Assembly: GCA_024195265.1 (NCBI GenBank)
Contig: JAJLRJ010000009.1
Span: forward strand, 4,635,791 to 4,699,790
Source of the DNA: Dendrophyllia cribrosa
Lineage: Eukaryota > Cnidaria > Anthozoa > Scleractinia > Dendrophylliidae
Reading direction: 5' to 3'
DNA: 64,000 nt
In this document: positions 26,401 through 40,067 of the stretch, in pieces
How the letters are laid out: each line of letters starts with the position of its first letter
Numbering within the stretch: position 1 is the stretch's first letter
Notes under the pieces: model-generated
Told to the model about the DNA's origin: nothing
Databases searched by the model: none
The model's input: only the letters and a program-made list of their open reading frames with translations
Position numbers and translations under genes: made by a program

Positions 26401-29400
26401 TCCCAGAACAACAAATCTAATACCCCATTCACACCAACGCTTAAACATATTGAAATGTTGTTTAGTTTAGAAAAATACCTCCTAACCTCCCGTAATATTT
26501 GGAGTGAAATCTTTACTAAAAGAAACTTTATTGACTTTATTACCATTCTAGATAGTTTGAGTGATATACATTTCAAAACGTTCAAGATGGAGGCTAAAAA
26601 TGTAGTTAAACTAAACAACATTTAAACATGTTTAACTGTTGGTGTGAATGGGGCATAAGTTTCGTCTAAAGTGTAATGCATTTTATACAATAACTGAAAA
26701 TAAAGCGCTCTGATTGGTTGGTCCATAGCTAGATTACAGTTATAGTGCGAAGCAAGCGCAGTATCGCTGGATACTTAGCCCGGCCGAGTTGGCTAAAATC
26801 AGGCAATATAGGACTGTAACTGTTTTATAATTCAACACATTGATAACAAATCACAGTTTCGAGAAAAATTCATTGAGATAAACAACCTTTTATTGAGTAA
26901 AAAGGCTTACTACAGTATTTTACCTCGTGCCATTTCTTACACAACAAGCAGCGAATGGCGTCTGCGTGAAGAACGGGACAGAGTAGTGACTACACGAATC
27001 AAAACAGTAAAATGTCATAGAATTTCTTAGTGACAAATGCTTCGGGTCTTTAAAAGTTCAATTCAGAATCAAAACAAATTGAACAAACACACGGCTACCT
27101 AAACAGAGCGGCGTAAAGTCTGAAAGAACTGCAGCGAGGACAGTATGTTTACAAAAAATCACAGCTAAAGGACACAGTAAACTTTTTAAATATCGTTACC
27201 TGTAGTTGATGTGGCTTTTTGGTCCCTTCCAACAGCACCAAATTTTCAAACACTGAAAAACCGACCGCATTTGTTGAAACTTCAAACCAGCTTTTATTCA
27301 GCTTCGCCAAGAAACACTGCGACACAACGCGACAATTTTGTGCCTTTTTTATCCAATCAAGTGTTCAATAATTTTTCTCTTTTCTTTTCTTATACTTTTT
27401 CTTTCTTTTCCCTTTTTATCTAATAGTTCACGAAAAGACACAAAATTGCAGTCAGCGGTCATTTTCACTTTCCTTCAAAATGAGAAATTTATCACCATTG
27501 CTAGATATACGTCATGTAGAATGACGGATATCAAGAGTTTTATGACCATATTTGGGCAGTGTATCGATGTGTTGAATTATAATGACTATTATACTACACA
27601 AAACCATTCTTACAGTTTTTAATTATCCCAGAGCGCGACCCAGAGCTCTCCTCTGATGCAAAACGCGCGTCTTTGCCGGCCAGTGTCATATAACTTACAA
27701 AAAAAAATAGCACTCCCTTTTCTGTCACCACTGATTTAACAATGCAACTTTTCAAATTATTTACGAATTTTAATTGAAAAGGAAAATGGATCTTAATCAT
27801 GATACCAAGCACTGGCATGAAAAAAGGTTGTACCTCCGCCGCTTTTTGTTTTTCCTCCTCACTTGGCTCCGATGCTTTGGATTCGGTGCTGGAGGGAAGA
27901 ATGGCAACTGCAATGGTTCCCATTGCACCCAACACTGCACCCGTGTCCCCCTGGGCTAACAGATTGTCCATTTTGTTGACCTTTGATTATGGATAAAATA
28001 GTTAGGATTAGTAATTTTTTATGCATGTGATAAGTAGAATTAGAAGTGAAGAGCCACCTAATGAAAACAAATAGATCATCATAATCGTCGTCATCATCGT
28101 CGTCATCATTGTCGCCATCATTATCGTCATTGTCGTCATCATTGTCCTCATCGTCATCGTCGTCATCATTGTCGTCATCATTGTCGTCATCATTGTTGAC
28201 ATTGTCATCGTCATTGTCCTCGTCGTCATCTATCGTCATCATCATTGTTACTTCATCATCATCATCATTAACGTCATCATCACGTCGTCTTCATCATCAT
28301 AATAGTCTTCATTAACATTATCATCATCATCATCGTCGTCATTATCATCATCATCATTATCATTATTACCTGATCATTAATCATGGCCTGTGATTCTTCT
28401 GCGCTTTGTTCCGGCATTTTAACCTAATAAGATTAACAGTAAAGACAAACATCTTAGCGTTTAAGCGTTTAGCCAAAATTTTTCAAGTTGAAGTTTCTTC
28501 GTTTTTCACCGTGACTGCCGCCACTAGTCGACGCCATTTTAAAATTTTCTTTCTTCTTACCTGCACGGTGAGTTGGACAAACACTTTTGCTCCATCCTCA
28601 TCTGCAATACAAACAATCACCGTAATCCAATAGTCCTTTATAGATAAGCCAACACCAAGCGTTAAACTCGGTGTTACAAAGACCTGCCCCGAGGGGGCCA
28701 CGCCTCCTCCAGTAACCGGAAGTTCTGGTTGATTGTCATCCGACTTAGTAGTTGTACTGTAGATCAACTTGGTGTCATCCTGCCAACCGTAACAGGTAAT
28801 TATGAAGTCATCCTGAAACGCATACCCGAGCTTCGGGGTGTCAGTGTGTCGTGAAGTGATGTCACAGTGTCCATCGTATGGCGGTCTATTCACCTCTCTG
28901 ACATACTCTGCAAACCCACGAGTTTGGGCACCTTGAACCCAGCTCTCTAGGCGAAATTTGTATATAGTACCGCCATTGAGAGTATCAGATTTTACCGCCA
29001 GCGTTTTTCCAAATCTGGAAGTGCTGAGGATGTCATCGACAGCTGCAACCTCTTTCCAAACATCGGGGGACGTTTGCTGAGATATCTTCCATTCGTATTG
29101 AGTATTCTGCGATGTACAAGCCTCGCACGAGGCACTGCCCCGCAAAGCTACTTTATTGGAAGGACTGATTTTTCTTTTGCAGTTTGAAGCAATGTCGTTG
29201 GCGCAGCTGAAACCACAGGAAAAATATTATTGTATTATTATTCATATCTTAGTCAGGGCCTTACCGTGAAAGAAACGACCCACCTGGTTAACAAGCACGA
29301 CCATCTCTCCTGTCACTTGCTTGGATGGGGAAGGGGGGGGGGGGAGAGGGATAGGTTTGTAACTTTTGGAGGCTCGCTACTTTCTTGTATTTGAGCTGGC

Positions 29401-32400
29401 ACTGTTGCTCACCGAGTGCATAAATTTATTCAGTGAATAAGTGCCTTTTTCAGGGGATAGAGCGTTTTTTAAGCGAGTTTCGAAAAGGGTTTTGTGGTTT
29501 CTTTGGTTTTGCTCGACTACCCTTATACTTTTGTGATTGATTAACAAATTCAAGCCTAAACTAACCAAAAGTAAAACCAAAACAATTCGTAACTTTCCTG
29601 CAATAATTTACCCGAGCGTGGAGCCCATATGTATTTACTTCGAGTTCTAATCGGTTCTTTGAATTGTCTGCATCTGTTGTAATTGAGCAGAGGAATTACT
29701 TACGTTTTGTTTTTATGACAATCAATTGAAAAGTGGTCTAAAATGTAGTTTTTAGGGATAGTTTAAAAGCGCATTAATTTGTTTAGTGATAAACGAAAAG
29801 ATTGAAGGAAGTTTGCTTTGATTTCTGTAATAAAAAAAATCATAAACATCCAATGAGACCTTTCTTAAATTATACGACTTTGAAATTCATCTCTTTCCTT
29901 GTCATCGATAATAGTTGATGTTCACTTCCTCTGATAAGCTTTACATTAATTTTACAATTTAAACTGTTATTGTTGAGACGTAAGGGTTGTCTTTATAATT
30001 TTGCAAAGTGAATGCCCGTCTGTTTTAGATGGGAGTCCCCCAACCTTAGAGATAATATTCCTACTGTAGATGGGGTGATTGCTTTTGTGGGATGGAACTC
30101 ACTTGATCCCAACTACTGGAGGATCTCCTTCCAGTACTTCAATGGTAGTGCAAGCAATGCTTCGGCGGGTATCTTTCTTGGCCAGAATACAGACATCGTA
30201 CTTCGAGCCGACCTGCATAATTATCGCCTTAAACGAGATCTCGGGTGTGGAAGCGTTCAGTCTCCCTGAGGGATAACCGAAACAGCCATTTTCATCTATT
30301 GCGGTGGAGTTGGATTGCGTTTCGTTATCCGAGCTATTACCCACACTGACTTGTGGAATTGGCGTTAAAGGATAAGCAAGAAGCTCGGTGCAATTGTTTA
30401 GCAGTTCGGGATCGTAACTTTTATATTTAGCGCAAAACCAGCAGTGCTGAAAATCACTTGGGTGATTGATTAGCACGTCAGGATCAACAGTTCCATAGGA
30501 AGTTATAGTAGTATCCTTTCCTTGTCCAATGGCCCTGGATGATCCTCCATCGATAATAGCTTCGATATCCGAGGGAACGATGCTGATGTAGCCCTCGGAA
30601 GACGTGTAGATCCCCTCAACTCCAACCATGGCACATTTGAACTTCAAGTAATAAACACCATAAGGAAGATCTCTAGGTTGAAAGTCCAGCTTTGAGTTTG
30701 TCAGTGAAACAGATGATGGTACTTGATATGGAATGAAGCTCCCATTGCTGTGCAATTTACTAACTGTCCACGAGAACTTTGTTTTGTTAGAAGCTTCACA
30801 GTCCAACTTGATGACGTTCTTAATCGTGAACTGCTTCCATGGTAAGTAGGAATTAGCATTTTCACGACTACTTCCGGTTGCCTCTGGATCCATCGTTACG
30901 TTGGGGTATTTGCAGGGCTTGGCTGCGCATGCGGCCTCACCTGTTTGGATGACTGTATACACGGCATTGCAACCCGTGACTTTAAGCGGATATTTACCTA
31001 CACCAGAGTAGGTATGAACCAAAGAAAATCCGCTTGGATTTGAAAAGGAGACGACCTCCTCGCCGATCTTGCTGCATGCTTCAGGGCAGGTAACTGAAGT
31101 ATCCCTCCTATAGTTGTAGATTTTGTTGTCGCCAATTTCCACTAGATAACATGAAGAAGTTCCTACTTGTTCAATATCAACTGTAAATGTGATCGGAATG
31201 TCCAATTTTGCAGGTCCGTCGTTTCTGAACGCCGCAATCTTGACCATACACTGTATGTCGACCGTCAGCTGAACGCTACCTTCACTCACGGCGTTCCTGG
31301 CTACACCATTGACTGTATATCTCCCAGGGATTGGAAAAGTGTGATTCACAGAAGTACCCGTGATCACTTCAATTAGTTCCTGATCACCGAAATCCCAAGT
31401 GTACGTCACATTGGTTCCAGTCTCAATTGAACTGTTGAAATAAACCGGGAAATCACATGGGAAATAGGTTTGTAATGGGCCAAACCCTGGTTTGCCTGCG
31501 TTTTCTTCTGGTCCGGTATGCAAAGAAACTGCTTGAAAGCTAGTTATAGGCGTTTGAACTTCAACTTCTGTTTCTAAAAAAGTGAAGTGCACATCATTGG
31601 TAAATGTGATATTCATGGTGTACGCACCGTGCTCGCCATAGGAGTGTTGCAGTGTAAGAGGCGCAGAGAAAGGCTGGTCGGCAATCGAGGTTCCGTCACC
31701 ATAATAAACCGTGTAGCTCGAATTGGTTGGATGTTCTTCATCCGAGGCAATAGAAACCGTAAAAGTGATTGTTCCTGGCGGAATGTTCTGAGGGCTGTCT
31801 GTTGTCAGAATCAAATAATGTGGGTTTTGTATGTAAACTGGTATGTCGAGGGTAAAGTTACTGACGCTGTTGTTACCGTTTAGGGTAACTATGTATACCC
31901 CTTCGTGCACAAAAATGTGCTCAATGGTGACTCCTTCAGAAGAAAAATGCCCTTGGTAATATTGGTGTATAACATTTGAACCGTCGCCGAAATCCCACCA
32001 AATACTCACGTTGCTACCCGCCTTCATGTGACAAGAGAAGTTAACTGTTGTATGGACCTCGACGAATTCCCTGGAAGAGGTCAAAACTGGAGTGTCTATT
32101 GGAACGTCTACATACACGGTTTGATATATCGTTTGACGGGGAGTGACAAAATTGACAGCTGTCACCATAAGTTCATAGATGCCAATGTCTGGCATCATGT
32201 CTGTGGTTATGATTGCTGATCCGGATGTCGTGCCTAGCGTGGTGGTAACTGTTGCATTAAAGGAAGTTCCGCTGATTACGTGCTTGAATGTTACATTGAA
32301 GATGGCATCAGTGCCTGTGACAGTGCTCCACGTCACCGGAAAATCATTTGCAAAAGGTTTGGCAACTGGTTCAACTACAACTAGTCCAACTATGGGCTCC

Positions 32401-35400
32401 TCGACGATGGCTGTTTCTTCAGCAGTGGTCTTGTTCAATCGATTGCTGCAGTTGAGAGACACGCTATAATGACCTACGCTGCTGTAATTGTGGCAGGTGA
32501 AATTCCCGAGTTGTCCGAACGCGGTTTCATCGACGCTTCCATCGTCCCAATCCCACATGCAGACAAAGTCTGTTCCAACGCTGATATTCAGCATGCAGCA
32601 TGTGGGGTCAGTCAGATTGGTATAAAGACATGTCACGTTAAAGCCAATGAGCGGATCCACTGGTTTGTGAACTTGGATTTTCGTCGACGCATTCACCCTA
32701 CTCACGTTGTTGTAAACAGAACAGCTGACATTATAAAAATCATACGTCGAATAAGAATGCTGATAGCTTAGCTCTCGACCCAACGTAACCGATCCGTCTC
32801 CAAAATCAATAAAAATCTCAGGATTAGTTCCCTGGGCAACTGTCACCTGAACTGTCACCGTCTCGTTAACTTCGATGTCCCTGTGCGCATGGATGACTTC
32901 ACAAGTTATACCGGTTACTGGTAACTCCACTACAGCCAGGGCTTCGATTGACGCGTTGGAAACACAGTTAGACACATTAATGGTGACAGTGTATTCCCCT
33001 ACTGCTACGTAAGTATGGTTATTCATTGCTACAAAAAGGTGCGCAACATCAAAAGAGCCATTTTGGATGGAGGTTTCGTCGCCAAAATCAACTGTAATGT
33101 TGACATGGTCTCCTTGCCGAATAAACCACTGGATGATAGTTTCATTTCCTAGAGCTATTGGGAGGATGTCGCTGTAAAACTCTAAACCTAGGATGGTATC
33201 TTCGACTACCACGGTGCAGGTCTTTATGGAGAAGGATAAAATGTTGCTGGCGTGAAAAGAAACCGAGTATGTTCCGCTCAAGCTATATTCGTAGCTTATT
33301 TGCTGGTCTTGATCGGCCTGAACAGTGGACAAAGTTTGATTTTCTCCAGAACCATAATTCACAACGTAGGTGATGTTGTATCCTTTGTGAGGATGCACAG
33401 TGATTATAAACGAACCGTTCGTTGCTACACATTTGGGAGTTGTCATGGTTACATTTGACACACTCTCGGTCGCCGTGATATGCGCTGTTTGTAATACTGA
33501 ATTAGACGGTCCGGTGACCGTTGCTTGTTCATCGTATTGACCAATGGCGTAAGTATGATGAAACCAATAAACGGAGGGAATGCGATGAATGGCTGCCAAC
33601 GAAAACTGAACCTGGCTTATGGTGGAAGGAGCGGTTTGAGATGTACTCAAAATCGAACCCAGGTTAAGATTGGGGTTGTTGAAAGAAAATGCAGTGGCAT
33701 TGAATTTCTTACTCTCGTCACTCTCTCGCGAGGTTATTTCGGCATATCCGTCGCCTTGATATGTGAAGCCAACAATGTCCCCTTCTTTGACGTCGGTGCT
33801 ATTTTTTATGCCGTCGAATGAAAAAATATGACAGCCACTACTCGAAAGGAAGACCTGGCTCTCGGTGATCAGCTCATAACTGTCGCTTAGCGTGGCAGTT
33901 GGAAGATTTTCTTGTGATACGTCTCCGTCATTGCAGGAACTTGCACCCAATGAAAACACCTGACTACTGGTGCATAACGAGGCGGAGGCATTGGCGCAAG
34001 GTGCGAGGCCAGTTTCGCAAATGCCACCAACGTAACAGTAGGTGCCGTGAGGGCCTTTGCCGCATACTGGACGAAATATCTGACAATGAAAAAGAAAGAG
34101 AACTACATTCAAACCCAAGCCTTTTGTTCCTTGTAAACGATCAAAAACTCACCGAAAACGGTGATCTGTAAAACGCTGCCCAAGTGACATTTTTTTCAAA
34201 ACTGTGAGTGGTCTTTTACGACCGGCAAAAATGCTTTACATCAGTCTACATGTAAAAATATAGCTAACTTGGAGTAATCTCGTTTTAAAGCAAAATAGAA
34301 ACGCAGTTGGACCCTTCTCACCAAGCCCTCTTTGTTCATGGGAAGTGTCGAAGGAGAAGTTGAGAAAACACCTGGCCTTGCAGCAGATTTGTCAATGGTA
34401 GGAATCTAAGGATGAAGCTAACAGTATCCCAGCCTGCTTTGCGGATAACTCAAAAGGAGAGACTGGGAGAAAATATAGAGCGGCATGGGGAGGGCTTGAG
34501 CGCCATATTTTTCTCGGTCTGTCGTCCCCAGTACTGCTCGTCTTTCTTATTCTCTCTCCAGTCCTCCCCAAGCCTCGAGCACCGCGTTCCCTGCGAAGAC
34601 GGTTAACATTAGGTCGAAGCACGTTTATCGTGGGAACACGAAATTAATTTAACGCAGATGTTAATTGTTGAACGACCAATGCTTCGAAGTCATTGCTTGC
34701 AAAGGTATCATCAGTTTGATGAAGGGATCGAACAAAGCAAAATTATATTAAGAGAGCCTCAAAAGATCTCCAATTGCTTTAAGGCGACTCCACATGAAAG
34801 CCAATTTTCCGCCACTTAAATTGGCTTTAATGGAAATATCTCGTTCACGTTTCAAGCAATCCAACAACTTTCTGCTCATCTCATGAATCTATGTTATGAG
34901 GTGTTTTGTAAATTTTTGGGTGATTTTTGGGTATGTTTAGGAGGAAATAGTTTTTAGCAAAGGATTTGTAAAATTAAGAGAAATAAGAAATATTGAAGAT
35001 TTAGTGAAGTTTTCAAAATAGAATTTGTAGTTAATAATTAATAGGCGGACACCAAGTTAGTCCACTAGCAACTGGCGGCACTCTTGCTTGGGTATCAACT
35101 GTCTGTTGGTGTTCCAAAAATCGTTTTTTTCTTCTATCTCTTCTTTAAACCTCTTCAAATTTCATTCAAATTCATGTGTACCCCCGCCTTAAGTTTATAC
35201 TACTAATTGGCTCTCTTTGTATAGTTTTGCTTCGTTAAAGTAGTTACCTCATGGTGATTTTGAATATATTGGGTCAAAACTGCCCCAAATTAAAATTAAG
35301 TAGCTTTTTTATACACGAAATGCTTATAGAACACTAATTGAAAGATATCAAGTGAATTTTCGAAGAGAAAATCAACCAAATGAAGAATGATCCTCGAAGT

Positions 35401-38400
35401 TGTGAACGCAATTTAAGAGCCAATGTCTGAAATTTTCGAAAATCGGGCGTCACTCACAAAATTTCGGATTTCTTCATATTTTGCCCAAATAATCTCTATA
35501 GTGAAGTATTTTCAAAAATGACATTAAAAGTTGTAACGGCGTTTTAATTTTTTCGAAAACGGGCAAAGTTTGAAAAACGGCAAATCGGCGGCCTTTCAGT
35601 TGTGAAACTGGCGAAAAATTACACATTTTCATCTCGCTCGTACAGAAAAACGCGATGCCATACATAAATAAAATGTTGCCACAACATAAACACGCTCTTG
35701 TTCTTCACACTACTGTTATTTACTTTGGATTAGCAGTTGAAATAAGAATATTTCGGCCGTTAGAAGAAACATGATTTCTTCCATTTTAAAAATTAGCAAA
35801 TTTGAACCAATTTCAACGTCGTGGAAACCCAATTGGTACGTTGAGTTTGAAAACAAAATTAAGACGGTCTTGAAGCACAACATCTGTTGTTTACTGTGGT
35901 AAAATCTTTCTGGCGGCACTTTAAAAGTGCCCCGTCGAGAGACCAAAATGTGAAGGGTAGTTTGACACCAGGAGAACTTGTGACACGAACCTGAGCGCCG
36001 CCACTACGCACAAAATGTTTATCGCTAAAAATAGTTCCTTTGAGATAGAGCCTTTTTCAGAATCGTAAAAACTTCAGAAGAACTTTATCTATGCTTTGCT
36101 AACTTAAAATGATATCTTTTAAGCAGTTTGTTGGGATACGGAGTAGAGACACGAACATCATGTTGTGCGACCTTACAAATAACAGCGATCAACACTTACC
36201 CGCTTTTTCATCAGAAAATTAAACTGACCCGAACCTTGAATTGCGTTTATAATAAAGACAATCCTGCACTCCGATCCATTATATTGCTGTGTTTGGAATA
36301 TCTGAGCCTTGTAGATCATATCATAGCGTTATTTACTCCAAATTTGTTAAAACAACAGTCGCTAAATGACAGTTCGGAAGTTTCCCACAATGTGTTGCAA
36401 AGAGATTGCGTGACGCGTAGCACACTGGATATGGTATCGGTCAAGGAAAGAACATTGCCGTGGAAAAGTCACAGGAGTAACGTCCGTTTTTGGAAATGTA
36501 TAAATGTATAAAGTCTGTTTCCTTCGTTTTGGTACAATTTTAATTAATGTTCAAATCGTCTTTCAGGAATATTTGGTAGATAAATATACAAGTCATTTAT
36601 GGGGGGGGGGGGGGGGGGGGGGGGGGGGGTGTCACCCTTTCACTACGCCCCTTGCCGGCTCTTTTGCGATAACACACCGCCTTTATTCTGCTACGAAGTT
36701 ATGTTTTCAATACTCTTATAAACTAATTTCGATTTTGAGGTGTCAATTGCAATACTGCATTATATTGACGGCTAGTTGGGAGAAAATATATTACGTATTG
36801 GGCGGAGTCGCGAAGCGGCGGAGCCCCGGAGACGGAGCCCAGTACGGAATATATTTTCTTCCAACGCCGTCAATACAATGCAGTATTGACGCGCGCCTTA
36901 AAATCGAAATTAGTTTTGTCTAGATTTTTGAGACGTCAATACGACTTTATATTGACGTCTCAAAAGCAAGCAAAAGTATCTGACAATAGTGATACTATTA
37001 CAGATGTGAGCTGCAGCTGGCTGTCAGTTCTGTTTAAACTGTTTCTGTGACATCTCCACCGGTATCCATTTTAGAGACATTTCCTAGAACGAGGTATAAT
37101 ATTTCGAACGCACGAAAGCTTCATAAGATGGTGAATAAAGAAATTGTAGATCGTGACTTTATCGTCTTTATCTTCTGTTTGAAATCAAAGCAATTATGTT
37201 GCTGATTTGTGTAGAAGCAGAATTGTCGTATTTTGATGTATAAGTCGAACAAACAAAGAAATAACTTTTTTAAAAAATGGGCTATTGAAAGTTACGCAAT
37301 TTCTATGAAATCTAAGTTAAATACTGCGCAGGATATTCCAGAAGTGGTGTTCAGACCTTGGGGTTGTCTAGTTACACGCCCACTTGTACTCCTGACCAGA
37401 ATCTGACTTTCAACGTCCACAAGGCCGTGGACAATCAGGGATAGGCGGCTGACAGCCCAGCGAGTTTCGAGGCTCTGCCATCCGAGATCGTATAACATTT
37501 CCGTATCATTTTTCTAGAATCAGAGTGTTAAAAATTGACCTATTTTTAGAATGGGGTAACATTTTGAGTGCAAATTCGGGAATAAGTTCGTGTTCCAGTA
37601 TCCTGTATGATGCCTAGTGATGTTGGATGATGTCTAGTTCCATTAGATGATTTCCAGGGAAGTTGATTAGGTCTAGCAACGTGCGATGATGTGTAGTGAT
37701 GTTCCATGACGGGTGGTTAGGATTGGTGGTGGTTTAGGGGACAACATTGTTATTGATTTTCAATTTGGTGTACTGGAACACGAACTTATTACCGCAAATT
37801 CTTTCTAAAACGGGGTCTAAATTTGGAGACCCGGGCGGCACATACCCAGCCAAGACATATCCGAGTACCCCCCTAGCCTCAAGCAAGCTCTCGGGGTCGG
37901 GACCGGGCTCGCGGTTTGGGAGGAGAGGAGGCCCCCCGAACCCTTTCCTCCCAACCCCTAAGCCCGAGAGCCTTGCTCGCAGGCTAGTACCTCCCGGGGG
38001 CTGCAAAGTGTTTCAATGGCCGTCCGCCCTGGAACACCATCTGTCATTTGAAGCCTGCTCCAGGTCACCGGAGAAGCACACCCTAATGAACCTGGCCAAA
38101 CAACAGTACGCCACCCTCCTCAGCGAAAGCGTTGCACTTCTCCCTTTCTTTGCAAGTCTCAAGCTCAGTTAGCAGCTCAAACAAAGGCCAAAGCCTCAAG
38201 GCGGGCTGGGCGCTAAAGGAAATGGAACAGCCCTTGCTACCAATTCAATGAAAAGCAGAAAGCCTACCTGGAAAAAGAAATGCGTCGTGCCCGTGCCGGC
38301 AGTAAAGAAAAAAGCGCCATCGATGGCCCTCGTTGAAGATTTTGAGGATAGTTGTCCTTGTAAAGCTAGAAAATGAAGGGCCAATGTAATGCAAGATTGC

Positions 38401-40032
38401 TAACCACTTTTACAGTTTTATTTTCTCTTGTAAGAAGATTGAAGAAGCCTTGTGTGATGCATGATTTTTTTTCCGCCTTGAGGCTGTGCAAGAATTTTTT
38501 TCGAGATTATTCCATACTTTTCTTTCGCTCGCTGTGAACGATTTTTTTTCTCTACTTTTGCTGTGCAGGAATTTATTGGAGTGCATGATTGGCTTTATCA
38601 TAAACGCAACTGATTCAAGGCTCGGGTTAGTTTAATTTTCTGATGAACTATTAACGGAAAGCGGGTGCAATAGTGACTAAAAAGAAAAAAAATATCTTTG
38701 AATTTCACTTTTGTTTTCGAAAATATCTTGTATTGAATGATGTAAAAAGCACTTTCGAGCCTCCCGACGTCAAAAATCAATATAGAAGACATGCACTCGG
38801 ACCCCACTAGAGCCTCAAGTTCTACAACTAAAGGACCCCCAGCCAACTTTATAAATGACACTGACCTGAAACCTTTTCCACGGCAATGTTCTTTCCTTGA
38901 CCGATACCATAAGCACGCAACAAATTCCAGCGTGCTACGCGTCACGCAATCTCTTTGCAACACATTGTGGGAAACTTCCGAACTGTCATTTAGCGACTGT
39001 TGTTTTAACAAATTTGGAGTAAATAACGCTATGATATGATCTACAAGGCTCAGATATTCCAAACACAGCAATATAATGGATCGGAGTGCAGGATTGTCTT
39101 TATTATAAACGTAATTCAAGGTTCGGGTCAGTTTAATTTTCTGATGAAAAAGCGGGTAAGTGTTGATCGCTGTTATTTGTAAGGTCGCACAACATGATGT
39201 TCGTGTCTCTACTCCGTATCCCAACAAACTGCTTAAAAGATATCATTTTAAGTTAGCAAAGCATAGATAAAGTTCTTCTGAAGTTTTTACGATTCTGAAA
39301 AAGGCTCTATCTCAAAGGAACTATTTTTAGCGATAAACATTTTTTGCGTAGTGGCGGCGCTCAGGTTCGTGTCACAAAGTTCTCCTGGTGTCAAACTACC
39401 CTTCACATTTTGGTCTCTCGACGGGGCACTTTTAAAGTGCCGCCAGAAATATTTTACCACAGTAAACAGCAGAAGTTGTGCTTCAAGACCGTCTTAATTT
39501 TGTTTTCAAACTCAACGTACCAATTGGGTTTCCACGGCGTTGAAATTGGTTCAAATTTGCTAATTTTTAAAATGGAAGAAATCATATTTCTTCTAACGGC
39601 CGAAATATTCTTATTTCAACTGCTAAGCCAAAGTAAATAACAGTAGTGTGAAGAACAAGAGTGTGTTTATGTTGTGGCCACATTTTATTTATGTATGGCA
39701 TCGCGTTTTTCTGTACGAGCGAGATGAAAATGTGTAATTTTTCGCCAGTTTCACAACTGAAAGGCCGCCGATTTGCCGTTTTTCAAACTTTGCCCGTTTT
39801 CGAAAAAAATGAAACGCCGTTACAATTTTTAATGTTATTTTTGAAAATACTTTACTATAGAGAATATTTGGGCAAAATATGAAGAAATCCGAAATTTTGT
39901 GAGTGACGCCTGATTTTCGAAAATTTCAGACATTGGCTCTTAAGCAATTGCGAAAAGAAGCCTGAAAAAAAAAAAATTCAGGACTTCAACGGGGTTCGAA
40001 CCCGTGACCTCGCGATACCGGTGCGATGCTCT

Positions 40033-40067
<35 letters not shown>

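Larger units (their letters stand above)
35413..39943. mobile_element. 4.5-kb TTAA-flanked element with 1-kb inverted repeats
   Basis: TTAAGAGCCAATGTCTG at 35413 is matched by CAGACATTGGCTCTTAA ending at 39943. The terminal inverted repeats run 35413-36468 and 38873-39943 and are near-identical, including matching open frames that are not proteins of known type. Both ends carry TTAA, the target site of piggyBac-type transposases. No transposase is visible in the 2.4-kb centre, so the element is non-autonomous. A right-arm insertion of about 12 bp near 38935 distinguishes the arms. Confidence 0.87.

Noticed and set aside
27859..28315. Asp-, Ser- and Met-Thr-rich frames
   Set aside because: Trinucleotide array; only 27834-27980 and 28370-28423 are exons and both are bounded by splice sites.
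30012..33821. Plus-strand frames opposite the giant exon
   Set aside because: Shadows of the minus-strand coding sequence.
30103..34118. Start of the giant exon at the upstream Met (34118)
   Set aside because: That frame opens inside the intron; the pyrimidine tract and AG show that coding begins at 34079 or 34066.
36128..39227. The same roughly 100-residue protein in both arms of the TTAA element
   Set aside because: Identity comes from the inverted repeat; composition is not protein-like and no family is recognised.
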